NCBI GenBank assembly: GCA_013002105.1 | Contig: JABDKS010000041.1 | Span: forward strand, 1-15,190 | Direction: 5' to 3' | DNA: 15,190 bases | Source of the DNA: Pirellulaceae bacterium | GTDB lineage: Bacteria; Planctomycetota; Planctomycetia; Pirellulales; Pirellulaceae | Shown: in pieces, positions 1 through 6,227 of the stretch | Numbering within the stretch: position 1 is the first letter of the stretch | Layout: each line of letters opens with the position of its first letter | Translations under genes and position numbers: made by a program | The notes under the pieces: generated by a model | What the model was told of the DNA's origin: nothing | Seen by the model: only the letters and a program-made list of their open reading frames with translations | Database searches by the model: none

Positions 1-343
1 CGATCAGGCGAATAGGGTGATGATCGGCGTAATCCAAAATAGATCCAACAATACTCCCTTCGGCGCCGATTTTATCGATCCCTAGACCAAGTTCTTTGGC
101 AACGGCGCTATGCGGAGCATCGTCAGCCAACATTCCCCAGTTCGCCAGCGTCTGGCGTACGTGAGGGAATTTTTCCCAACGGTGATCTTCAACGTGGTGT
201 GGATCAACATGCAACATTGTAAGATTGCCGCGATGTTGCAATGCAATTTTCAGAGCGTGCGCAAAGGCATTGGAACCTTCGTTCGAAAAATCAGTTGGAT
301 AAAGAACGCCGTACGGAGCAAACTCGATGGGATGATCGGTCAT
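1..343 (-). CDS. Universal stress protein (UspA family), N-terminal part, cut by window edge
   Basis: The minus strand from an ATG at 343 stays open to the window edge, giving 114 residues. The protein begins MTDHPIEFAPYGVLYPTDFS, with the typical Usp first strand and the (P/A)TDFS turn. It continues with NAFAHALKIALQHRGNLTMLHVD, the expected first helix and second strand ending in LHV. A later stretch, FPHVRQTLANWGML, resembles a subgroup of Usp proteins. The ATP-binding glycine motif would lie beyond the edge, so nucleotide binding cannot be judged. Usp proteins are cytoplasmic and accumulate under starvation, oxygen limitation or other stress. The start is supported by AGGTGA (revcomp of 352-357), eight bases before the ATG. 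Upstream lie three tandem 16-bp repeats that may be regulatory. The family call is firm; the specific role is unknown. Confidence 0.85.
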   Translation of the reverse strand, partial: MTDHPIEFAPYGVLYPTDFSNEGSNAFAHALKIALQHRGNLTMLHVDPHHVEDHRWEKFPHVRQTLANWGMLADDAPHSAVAKELGLGIDKIGAEGSIVGSILDYADHHPIRLI

Positions 344-358
344 GATCGCGTTCACCTA

Positions 359-406
359 GTGTTTGGATCGTGAAGTGTTTGGATCGTGAAGTGTTTGGAT
401 CGTGAA
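359..406. repeat. Three perfect tandem copies of a 16-bp unit upstream of the usp gene
   Basis: The unit GTGTTTGGATCGTGAA occurs at 359-374, 375-390 and 391-406 without a mismatch. The array starts just upstream of the ribosome binding site of the minus-strand usp gene, so it lies in its leader or promoter. The period of 16 is not a multiple of three and no gene is evident across it. It could be an array of regulator sites or a slippage-generated repeat; the sequence alone cannot decide. Confidence 0.95.
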
Positions 407-514
407 AATGAAGATATTGCACGCGACGTGAGGACTCGAGCGTCGCCGAAGGTGATCCTGGTCTTTACAACCCAAATGATACAACTTTGAATGGCCGAAT
501 AAAGCCGATTGATC

Positions 515-540
515 AAAAAAGGCGAATGCAAGAATTTGCC
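515..540 (-). terminator. Possible intrinsic terminator after the acyltransferase gene
   Basis: Read on the minus strand, GGCAAA and TTCGCC can pair around an eight-base loop, with one A/C mismatch, and are followed directly by six T residues (A-run at 515-520 on the plus strand). It lies about 80 bases past the stop of the acyltransferase gene. The stem is short and imperfect, so this is a moderate call. Confidence 0.4.
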
Positions 541-622
541 ATCAGTCGAGATACTGTATTCAATCGAGATCTGAGCTCACGCCGCTGATTTTTTTGCCGC
601 ATGCCGCATGATCACTCGCCAA

Positions 623-1495
623 CTACGATTGCGGCGTGAGAGCCGCTATTTCTTCTTGAATTGCGAGAGCCGATGCCGATCGTTGATCGAGTTGCCCATA
701 TCGAGCCGCAGCCTCGATACGCCATTGCTTTGTCTCGCGGAGCGGTCCAAAGGTGTATCGCATTCGATCGAGCCTGGGCGTCTCGTGAGTCAGGTCGCGA
801 TCCTTGCTGACTGGCAACGTGCAGCCGTCAATGTTGCACAGTACCACGTAATCAAATAATCGCAGGTAACTGTCCATTTGGGCGATCGCCTGTTCGGTCG
901 ATTCATTCCCGGGACGGATGCGGGTACCAGCCGGAAACATTGCGAATACCCATCCCTCGTGACGTAGGCTCGCGATCGCCCGTTCGGCCGCGATGTTGAT
1001 TTGCCTGCCTTCGTGAATTTCCGGCTCGGTGCGGGGCGATGCAAACCAACTTGGTGGTGATACGATCACGCGATTAAAGCACTGAACCAGCATGCTGGTT
1101 AGACCGACGTCCTCCTCCAACTTGCGACCGGCAACCCAGATGATCTTCTTAAACAACTCGGATTCTCCTTGGTCTTCCAGCAAAGCACCGAGTATCGGTA
1201 CGTCAAGGTTGGAACGATGATTCAGGCACAGCAGGCACGAGTTTCCTTCTCGCCCTAATTCGACAAGCCGGTGCAGATTCTCCAGGCCAAAAACGCCGCT
1301 CTCGGGCAGCAACAACCGACGACACATGGCCACGAAATGAGGTTGACTCGCATAGTCTGCCCATCGCACCACGCTTTCGGACGTGAGCTCGGTCGACCGC
1401 ACATTTGCAACATGTGTTTTCATTTCCGCAAGGACATCCGCAAAGACGATCGAAACATCGCCGCGCGGCAATGGGTCACGGTTTTCTTCGTACAT
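623..1495 (-). CDS. PlsC-like acyltransferase (glycerolipid acyltransferase family)
   Basis: A 290-residue protein of the acyl-CoA/ACP:glycerolipid acyltransferase superfamily. The catalytic HX4D box is clear at residues 93-98 (NHRSNLD), after a hydrophobic strand (SCLLCLN). A second family block appears at about 187-192 as FPAGTR, where the usual sequence is FPEGTR or close to it, so the common Glu is Ala. Members move an acyl chain onto glycerol-3-phosphate, lysophosphatidate or a related acceptor at the inner face of the membrane. I see no convincing membrane span, and the substrate cannot be assigned. The ATG at 1495 is the first possible start, because an in-frame TAA lies three codons upstream. 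The ribosome binding site is weak. The gene stands alone, divergent from the CBS gene. Family confident, acceptor unknown. Confidence 0.8.
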   Translation of the reverse strand: MYEENRDPLPRGDVSIVFADVLAEMKTHVANVRSTELTSESVVRWADYASQPHFVAMCRRLLLPESGVFGLENLHRLVELGREGNSCLLCLNHRSNLDVPILGALLEDQGESELFKKIIWVAGRKLEEDVGLTSMLVQCFNRVIVSPPSWFASPRTEPEIHEGRQINIAAERAIASLRHEGWVFAMFPAGTRIRPGNESTEQAIAQMDSYLRLFDYVVLCNIDGCTLPVSKDRDLTHETPRLDRMRYTFGPLRETKQWRIEAAARYGQLDQRSASALAIQEEIAALTPQS

Positions 1496-1551
1496 CTCGT
1501 AATCTTAGTCCGCTTAGAATGGAGGTCCGTGAACAAACTTGGGTCGAGTTT

Positions 1552-1580
1552 TTGAAAGGTCTTTGTTCCAAGCTTGATAT
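1552..1580 (+). promoter_or_regulatory. Weak sigma-70-like promoter candidate before the stem-loop
   Basis: TTGAAA at 1552-1557 is followed after 17 bases by TGATAT at 1575-1580. The -35 is good and the -10 poor. Transcription from it would begin near 1587, just before the stem-loop at 1594. Such matches occur by chance, so the call rests mostly on position. Confidence 0.2.
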
Positions 1581-1593
1581 CAGCATTCTAGCC

Positions 1594-1643
1594 GACGAGA
1601 TCCGAAGTGGAGCGAACGGAAGACCCCGTTCGATTGGCTCGTC
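1594..1643. other. Two-tier stem-loop in the divergent spacer, candidate structured leader or small RNA
   Basis: An inner perfect 7-bp stem, CGAACGG (1613-1619) with CCGTTCG (1626-1632), encloses a six-base loop. An outer perfect 6-bp stem, GACGAG (1594-1599) with CTCGTC (1638-1643), encloses that hairpin with an asymmetric internal loop. The element lies in the 406-bp spacer between the divergent acyltransferase and CBS genes, where I see no protein gene. It could be part of the long leader of the CBS gene, a separate small RNA, or a DNA dyad for a regulator. Confidence 0.45.
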
Positions 1644-1713
1644 ATCGTTTCTGTGCTGCGATCATTTGTAGCGAGATCTACGACGCTATAGAATTAGGTC
1701 CAGAAACCCCATC

Positions 1714-1748
1714 AAAAATGGCATCTGTAGGATGCCTCAAAATTTTTG
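1714..1748. terminator. Short terminator-like hairpin in the divergent spacer
   Basis: GGCATC (1720-1725) pairs perfectly with GATGCC (1731-1736) around a five-base loop. On the minus strand the stem is followed at once by ATTTTTG. On the plus strand a T-run follows after six bases, and the flanking A-run and T-run could lengthen the stem. It could end a short plus-strand transcript starting near 1587, or an unknown minus-strand RNA. Confidence 0.3.
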
Positions 1749-1890
1749 TAGTGCTATCTAGCGTAGACGCTTGTCCGAATCAAGTTTAACCGGGGTCTGT
1801 ATTTTGGAAGTCTGGTGACGGCGATCCGCCTAGTCAGCACAACAGGTTGGCGCAAAAGGTTAGCGACATTGATTTTGCTCACGCCATGGT

Positions 1891-1895
1891 GGAGG
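1891..1895 (+). promoter_or_regulatory. Strong Shine-Dalgarno site of the CBS gene
   Basis: GGAGG, followed by six bases and the ATG at 1902, is one of the clearest ribosome binding sites in the window. It fixes the start against a longer upstream reading. Confidence 0.75.
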
Positions 1896-1901
1896 TAATC
1901 G

Positions 1902-2414
1902 ATGAATATCAAACATGCAATTCCGAATGCGGAATCAATGATGAATCGTCACGTGCACACGTTGACCCCAGAAATGAGTTTGAAAGATGTTGTGCAAGAA
2001 CTGCGAAAGCACGATATTTCCTGTGCACCGGTGGTCAAAGAGGAAAAGGAGAGCAAGAAAACATTGATCGGGTTTGTCTCAGAAGGTGACTGCCTTGCTC
2101 ATTTGTCAAGCGAGATGTTTTTCGGGAACCCTTGGCCTCCGCAGACGGCGGCCACGATTATGAATAAGCATCCGATTTGTGTCAGTCCCGGCGACGACTT
2201 GTTTTCAATCGCGTCGGTGGTTGTCAGTCGACGTCTACGTCACCTACCAGTCGTGGACGCGAATGACCAGGTGCTAGGCTTAATTAGTCGTCGCGAAGTC
2301 ATTTCGTCGCTCGAAACTTTCTACGATCAAATGGATCAAGATTATCGATCGGAACACTTTCGACCGGATCTGCACGAAGTCATGAACTTGCGGTTTGTCA
2401 CTGGCAAAGAATAA
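1902..2414 (+). CDS. Two-CBS-domain protein
   Basis: A soluble 170-residue protein made almost wholly of two CBS motifs, which together form one Bateman module. The first spans about residues 11-70 (AESMMNRHVHTLTPEMSLKDVV through LIGFVSEGDCL) and the second about 83-150 (ATIMNKHPICVSPGDDL through VLGLISRREVI). Such modules bind adenine nucleotides such as AMP, ATP or S-adenosylmethionine and act as energy sensors, alone or with a partner. There is no catalytic or DNA-binding domain. The start is well supported: GGAGG at 1891-1895 lies six bases before the ATG. The leader upstream is long and may be structured. The gene converges on the CNNM/CBS gene, the second CBS protein here. The target is unknown. 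Confidence 0.88.
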   Translation: MNIKHAIPNAESMMNRHVHTLTPEMSLKDVVQELRKHDISCAPVVKEEKESKKTLIGFVSEGDCLAHLSSEMFFGNPWPPQTAATIMNKHPICVSPGDDLFSIASVVVSRRLRHLPVVDANDQVLGLISRREVISSLETFYDQMDQDYRSEHFRPDLHEVMNLRFVTGKE

Positions 2415-2430
2415 GTGGCCGTGCATGCTA

Positions 2431-2455
2431 ACGAACAACTCAGGATGTTGTTCGT
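2431..2455. terminator. Hairpin between convergent genes, probable bidirectional terminator
   Basis: ACGAACAAC (2431-2439) and GTTGTTCGT (2447-2455) form a perfect 9-bp stem with a seven-base loop. It lies 17 bases after the CBS stop and before the end of the convergent CNNM gene, the right place for a shared transcription end. Neither side has a clear T-run, so it may be factor-assisted or protect the 3' end. Confidence 0.45.
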
Positions 2456-2579
2456 CTCATTGAGCAGCCAATGCAGATGAAAACTCGAGAGTGTTGTTCT
2501 GCGTGAATCGAAACGTTCGTCTTGCCAGTAGATCCCGCAAAGCAGGTGTCGGCTGTTGCTGTGACCCTGCAACGGCTAA

Positions 2580-3554
2580 CTAGATCGACCCACCGACATC
2601 TTTTTCATCCTTGATGTCTCCAACCAGTTCCTCCAAGACATCTTCTAAGGTTACCACACCGACGGTTTTCTTAAGATCCTGGACAACTGCCAAGTGAATG
2701 TGCTGATCGCGAAACAGCGTGAGTAGTTCATCCGATTTGATCTGAGCTTCAACGACTACGGCGGGTCTTATAATTGATGACAAAGCTTCGGCAGATTGGT
2801 TTACTGCGGCCTTGAACACATCGCGACTCAGTGCGATGCCTTGGACGTTGTCCACCGATTTTCCAAAGACTGGATATCTTGAAAACTCGCTACGATTGAC
2901 TTCCGCAATCGCTTGATTGATCGTGAATCCGGCCCCCAGCGCCTTGACGTGATGCAATGGCGTCATGATCTCACCGGCCGACTTGTCGTTGAGAATAAAA
3001 GCACGGTGGATCAATTGATCTTCGTCGCTTTCAATGTATCCGGCACGGTGGCCGATTCGAACAAGCGATCGAATTTGCTCCTCGGTGCCGATATGTCGCC
3101 TACCTTTTGTGAATTGATTTGACAACCAGCCAAAAGCGATGACCAAGGGGTAAAGCAGATATCGGCCTGCCTGAATCGGCGGCGCCGCGAATCGGGCAAT
3201 CAGCGGCGCGTAGTGTGATCCGAGGGCTTTGGGAACGATTTCCGAAAAGACGATCGTGCCAAGTGTTAACACTGCGGTAATGATGACAATCCCCTGATTG
3301 CCGTACAGATCTAGTGCTTGTTGGCTGACAACAATCGGGCCCAGCACGTTGATGGTGTTGGTCAAGATCACAATCACAACCACCGACCGCGTGATCTCTT
3401 GCTTGACTCGACTCAAACGTCGGGCCCCCCACTTCCGCTGCTTGATTAACACGCCGATCTCAGGTCGTGTCACGCTCAGCACGGCCGCATCCACCGCCGC
3501 CATTAAACCGGACAGGACAAGGAAAACGGTCACCGAAAGCACCAACAGAAACAT
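2580..3554 (-). CDS. CNNM (DUF21) membrane protein with CBS pair, CorC/HlyC-like, short form
   Basis: A 324-residue integral membrane protein. The N-terminal CNNM/DUF21 domain has hydrophobic segments at about 2-25, 57-78, 88-107 and 130-147, and contains the family's SEIVPKALG stretch at 104-112. A CBS pair follows: EIMTPLHHV starts near 195 and the second half ends in VTLEDVLEELVGDI at 301-314, a hallmark of the family. Relatives of about 430 residues carry a further C-terminal CorC/HlyC domain, which is absent here because the frame stops right after the CBS pair. CNNM proteins are linked to magnesium or other divalent cation transport, probably controlled by nucleotide binding. I start at the ATG at 3554 with AAGG upstream; a TTG immediately before it is the alternative. 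It lies 44 bases after the flavodoxin gene, so co-transcription is likely. Confidence 0.85.
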   Translation of the reverse strand: MFLLVLSVTVFLVLSGLMAAVDAAVLSVTRPEIGVLIKQRKWGARRLSRVKQEITRSVVVIVILTNTINVLGPIVVSQQALDLYGNQGIVIITAVLTLGTIVFSEIVPKALGSHYAPLIARFAAPPIQAGRYLLYPLVIAFGWLSNQFTKGRRHIGTEEQIRSLVRIGHRAGYIESDEDQLIHRAFILNDKSAGEIMTPLHHVKALGAGFTINQAIAEVNRSEFSRYPVFGKSVDNVQGIALSRDVFKAAVNQSAEALSSIIRPAVVVEAQIKSDELLTLFRDQHIHLAVVQDLKKTVGVVTLEDVLEELVGDIKDEKDVGGSI

Positions 3555-3598
3555 CAACTTGCCTTTTGGCTATCGGATCAAAAACAACGGCAACACCA

Positions 3599-4078
3599 TC
3601 AATATCTACTTTTGAGCTGATCGGCGAATTTTGTGGCTCGGCTGAGGTCGTATTCGTTGGGATGTTTTCGGTTCAATCCGCCCAGCAGCCACAACGGACC
3701 GAACGTATCATGTCCTCGACAAGCGAAGTCTGCCACGACGTCAAATCCTTTTTTCTGCAATGCTCGTTTGAGGGGCAGATGGTACAGTCGCGACATGAAT
3801 GGCAGACCGGACGACGAGAATACGAATGCACCACACCCCCGCCCAGCATCCTCGGGCAGTCGCTGCATCCAATCGCGTATCGATCGGTGAAAGCGCCCGT
3901 AGTAGATACCCGAACCCACTCCGATCAGGTCGAAATCACTGAACGACGGTAGCATCGTTTCGTCCGGATCCACAACTGTTGCGTCCAAGACATCTGCGAT
4001 TCGATCCGCAACACGGCGCGTGTTCTGGTGATGCACCGATTTGCATAATACCAACGATCGAAACGTCATCTGATTCAT
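3599..4078 (-). CDS. Flavodoxin-like protein
   Basis: A 159-residue soluble protein of the flavodoxin fold. The first strand and FMN phosphate loop read LVLCKSVHHQNTRRVADRIA (residues 9-28), matching the (S/T)xxxNT pattern of the family. The 50s loop reads FDLIGVGSGIYYGRFHRSIRDW (49-70), with the SGIYYG motif of flavodoxin-domain and HemG-like proteins. A third conserved strand, GAFVFSSSGLP, follows at about 83-93. It probably binds FMN and carries electrons or acts as a small reductase; the partner cannot be named. I considered HemG-type protoporphyrinogen oxidase, but nothing specific supports it. An ATG at 4069 is an alternative start, and neither has a strong ribosome binding site. It lies between the oxidoreductase and CNNM genes, all on the minus strand. 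Confidence 0.75.
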   Translation of the reverse strand: MNQMTFRSLVLCKSVHHQNTRRVADRIADVLDATVVDPDETMLPSFSDFDLIGVGSGIYYGRFHRSIRDWMQRLPEDAGRGCGAFVFSSSGLPFMSRLYHLPLKRALQKKGFDVVADFACRGHDTFGPLWLLGGLNRKHPNEYDLSRATKFADQLKSRY

Positions 4079-4173
4079 TCAACCGGTATCCGGGAATCGC
4101 GCTGATCTTGTAATCCGCTGGTCTTGGGATTCAAGGAGAGACAATGAGTTCTCTGCCGCCGTCTCATCGCCCT

Positions 4174-5544
4174 CTACATGTCGATCTCGAAACCCTTGCG
4201 ATTTTCACGCGTTAGAAACGTGTTGGCCTGCGCGTCGCCGATGATCTCTCGCTTGTCCGGATCCCATTTGAGTTCCCGATCCAGTCGCATCGCGATATTG
4301 GATAGATGGCAAATCTCCAGCATCCGGTTGTGAGACCAAACATCGGAAATCGGCTGCTTGCGCGACCGCATGCCTTCGATAAAGTTTGCTGTATGATTCT
4401 CGCTGACTTCGCCACCATAAACCGCTTCGACGGCGCCGTCGGGTAGCGGATTGTCCATCAGGTCTTCGACCGGCTTGCCGACAATTTTGCCGCGATTGAC
4501 AAAGAATCGACCCTCAGTGCCTTCGAAGAGAATACCGTTGTCCCCGTCGCTGGTGATGATCATTTCGACGTCGTTTGGCATGTCCACTTGGATTTTGAAA
4601 CTGGTCGCGGCGTTGTATTGATCGTGCGATTGTGGCTGACCGTCCTTGTACTCGACCGGCAAACTGAATTCCAACGGCGTGATTTTGCTTGGGCCGGTAT
4701 CACTTGCACCCAGAGCCCAGGTCGCGATGTCGACATGATGGGCGCCCCAGTCCGTCAATTTGCCACCGGAGTATTCGTGCCAGTTGCGGAAGGAATAATG
4801 GCAATTGCTGTAAAGTGGTACGCCGCCGCCATATCCTTCTCGCAGTTCCGGCAGAGCCCGGTAATCTACTTTCGCCGCCGGACCGAGCCAGAAATCCCAA
4901 TCGAGCTCTTTGGGAACGTCAGCCACCGGAATGACTGGTGATGCTGACATTCCATTGATACCGCAAGTGACTTTTTTCACGGTGCCGATACGACCCTCCT
5001 TTATCAAGGCGATCGCCTGCAGGAATCTCTGCTCGGATTCCGTTCGCTGCATCGTCCCGACTTGAAAAACACGGCCGGTTTCTTTCACGACCTTCTCGAT
5101 CAACTTGCCTTCGGCGATGGTAAGCGTGAGTGGTTTTTCGCAGTAAACGTCTTTGCCCGCACGCATTGCTTCGACAGCAATCTTTGTGTGCCAATGATCC
5201 GGCGTCGCAATCATCACCGCATCGATGTCGTCGCGATCCAGAATTTCACGATAATCTTTGTACGCATCTGGTGCCTTTCCCTGTTTCTCTTTTGTCTTTT
5301 CGACGTTCTGACCGAGCACGTTTGAATCGACATCAGCCAGCGCCGCGAAATCAGCAAATTTGAATGATTTCGATGTGATGGTCCAACCTTGGTTGCGAAG
5401 ACCGATGGTTGCGAAGACCGGACGGTCATTCGGGGAATCTTGCGCGAAAACACGCCTGGTCGATGAACTCAGGATCGAGGCGGTTCCAACGGCAGTGACA
5501 CCTTGGAGAAAAATACGACGTGTTGTTTGGCGAGACGTTGACAT
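4174..5544 (-). CDS. Tat-exported Gfo/Idh/MocA-family oxidoreductase
   Basis: A 456-residue NAD(P)-dependent dehydrogenase-like protein. The N-terminus has a twin-arginine signal (TTRRIFLQG, residues 7-15), a hydrophobic stretch and a likely cleavage after VFA near 34, so it is probably exported folded with its cofactor. The Rossmann part starts near 44 with FATIGLRNQG, a variant glycine loop. The family EKP motif is at 136-138 (VYCEKPLTL), and TDWGAHHVDIATW at 264-276 supplies the conserved His-Asp region of the C-terminal domain. Planctomycetes carry many such paralogues, commonly taken to act on sugars or polyols; the substrate here is unknown. I chose the ATG at 5544 because AGGA lies eight bases upstream; a TTG at 5565 would add seven residues before the signal. 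A promoter candidate lies about 125 bases upstream. Confidence 0.88.
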   Translation of the reverse strand: MSTSRQTTRRIFLQGVTAVGTASILSSSTRRVFAQDSPNDRPVFATIGLRNQGWTITSKSFKFADFAALADVDSNVLGQNVEKTKEKQGKAPDAYKDYREILDRDDIDAVMIATPDHWHTKIAVEAMRAGKDVYCEKPLTLTIAEGKLIEKVVKETGRVFQVGTMQRTESEQRFLQAIALIKEGRIGTVKKVTCGINGMSASPVIPVADVPKELDWDFWLGPAAKVDYRALPELREGYGGGVPLYSNCHYSFRNWHEYSGGKLTDWGAHHVDIATWALGASDTGPSKITPLEFSLPVEYKDGQPQSHDQYNAATSFKIQVDMPNDVEMIITSDGDNGILFEGTEGRFFVNRGKIVGKPVEDLMDNPLPDGAVEAVYGGEVSENHTANFIEGMRSRKQPISDVWSHNRMLEICHLSNIAMRLDRELKWDPDKREIIGDAQANTFLTRENRKGFEIDM

Positions 5545-5667
5545 CGATGTATTCCTATTGAGCAAAGAGACGGGCAGTCATGTGGGTTTGGCGCAAAATC
5601 AATCGTTCTGATGCAAAGCATGTTTGGACGTGCGTGTGCAAAAAACGTTTGCATCTCGGTAGATCTA

Positions 5668-5676
5668 TCATAACAG
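5668..5676 (-). promoter_or_regulatory. Extended -10 promoter candidate for the Gfo/Idh/MocA gene
   Basis: On the minus strand the sequence reads TGTTATGAT, an extended -10 (TG-N-TATGAT). No good -35 hexamer is seen at the usual distance. It lies about 125 bases before the start of the oxidoreductase gene. Confidence 0.3.
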
Positions 5677-5894
5677 GAAATTCGGCGTCATTTCGGTTCG
5701 TCGACAGCAACGGTCGATGGGGATCTTGTTGTCAATCGAATTGGCTCAAACTACCTCCCAGCGTTCAAGGGCGACGCATAGAGAAACTTCGCAGCGGCGA
5801 TATCAAGTGGTGAACGGACTGATGGATACAATCGCATGATCGGAGTGCGAAACGGAGCGACACGAATTCGAATCGCATTGAACCGGTGTGTCCA

Positions 5895-5909
5895 CAGACG
5901 ACTCGTCTG
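5895..5909. promoter_or_regulatory. Near-perfect 15-bp palindrome, candidate operator
   Basis: CAGACGA and TCGTCTG are exact inverted repeats around a single C. The symmetry suits a dimeric regulator better than an RNA hairpin, since the loop would be very tight. It lies in the divergent spacer about 320 bases before the lipoprotein gene. No regulator can be assigned. Confidence 0.35.
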
Positions 5910-5958
5910 CGGCAATTGTTTTGCGTCCGGGTGCAAACCGTTTACTGGCGGCAGGTTT

Positions 5959-5988
5959 GAACGGTGTTCTGATAGACCAGTGAGAACA
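5959..5988. promoter_or_regulatory. Cluster of GAAC/GTTC half-sites
   Basis: GAAC-GGT-GTTC at 5959-5969 is a short dyad, and AGAACA at 5983-5988 is the inverse of TGTTCT at 5965-5970. The half-sites resemble those of several regulators, but the spacing fits none that I know well. It sits just upstream of the plus-strand promoter candidate. Confidence 0.25.
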
Positions 5989-6014
5989 AAGTACGGCTAG
6001 CCAACGTCGAATGT

Positions 6015-6043
6015 TTGCTTTGTCATGTGAAAAGGACTAAAAT
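6015..6043 (+). promoter_or_regulatory. Weak sigma-70-like promoter candidate for the lipoprotein gene
   Basis: TTGCTT at 6015-6020 and TAAAAT at 6038-6043 are separated by 17 bases. The -10 matches well, the -35 only in its first three bases. It would leave a leader of about 180 bases before the ATG at 6228. Confidence 0.25.
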
Positions 6044-6227
6044 AGGGGCAAGCTCAAGCGATTTATTGAAAGCTTTGGTCGCGTATTGAAGGTTGCTTGG
6101 ACACCTGAATGAATATGCAAACCTCAATGAATCAGTCATCGATATATTAGAACGAGCATCTGATATTCGAACGGACTCTGATTCCATGGCACGCGATCAC
6201 TGAGCCAGATGTAGAGGCATTTGTCCG

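Larger units (their letters stand above)
5545..6227. other. Divergent spacer of 683 bases without a convincing gene
   Basis: This region separates the minus-strand oxidoreductase from the plus-strand lipoprotein gene. The open frames in it are short, lack ribosome binding sites and encode nothing recognisable. It holds a possible minus-strand promoter, a possible plus-strand promoter, a 7-1-7 palindrome and a cluster of GAAC/GTTC half-sites, listed separately. I see no tRNA, transposon remnant or clear small RNA. Confidence 0.6.

Noticed and set aside
359..406. Tandem repeat as a CRISPR fragment or plasmid-type iteron origin
   Set aside because: There are no spacers between units, and no replication initiator gene or AT-rich melting region nearby.
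509..516. TTGATCAA as an FNR/CRP-type oxygen-control site
   Set aside because: FNR boxes need a four-base spacer between half-sites (TTGAT-N4-ATCAA); this is only an 8-base palindrome, common by chance, and sits downstream of a gene.
1405..1789. Two short overlapping plus-strand frames between acyltransferase and CBS genes
   Set aside because: The first partly shadows the acyltransferase gene; both run through the hairpins and lack start signals.
5580..5813. 77-residue open frame in the divergent spacer
   Set aside because: No ribosome binding site, odd composition and no recognisable motif; it overlaps the likely promoter region of the oxidoreductase.
5959..5969. GAAC-N3-GTTC as a LexA box
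   Set aside because: The familiar Gram-positive LexA box has a four-base spacer and no SOS gene is adjacent, so I list it only as an unnamed dyad.
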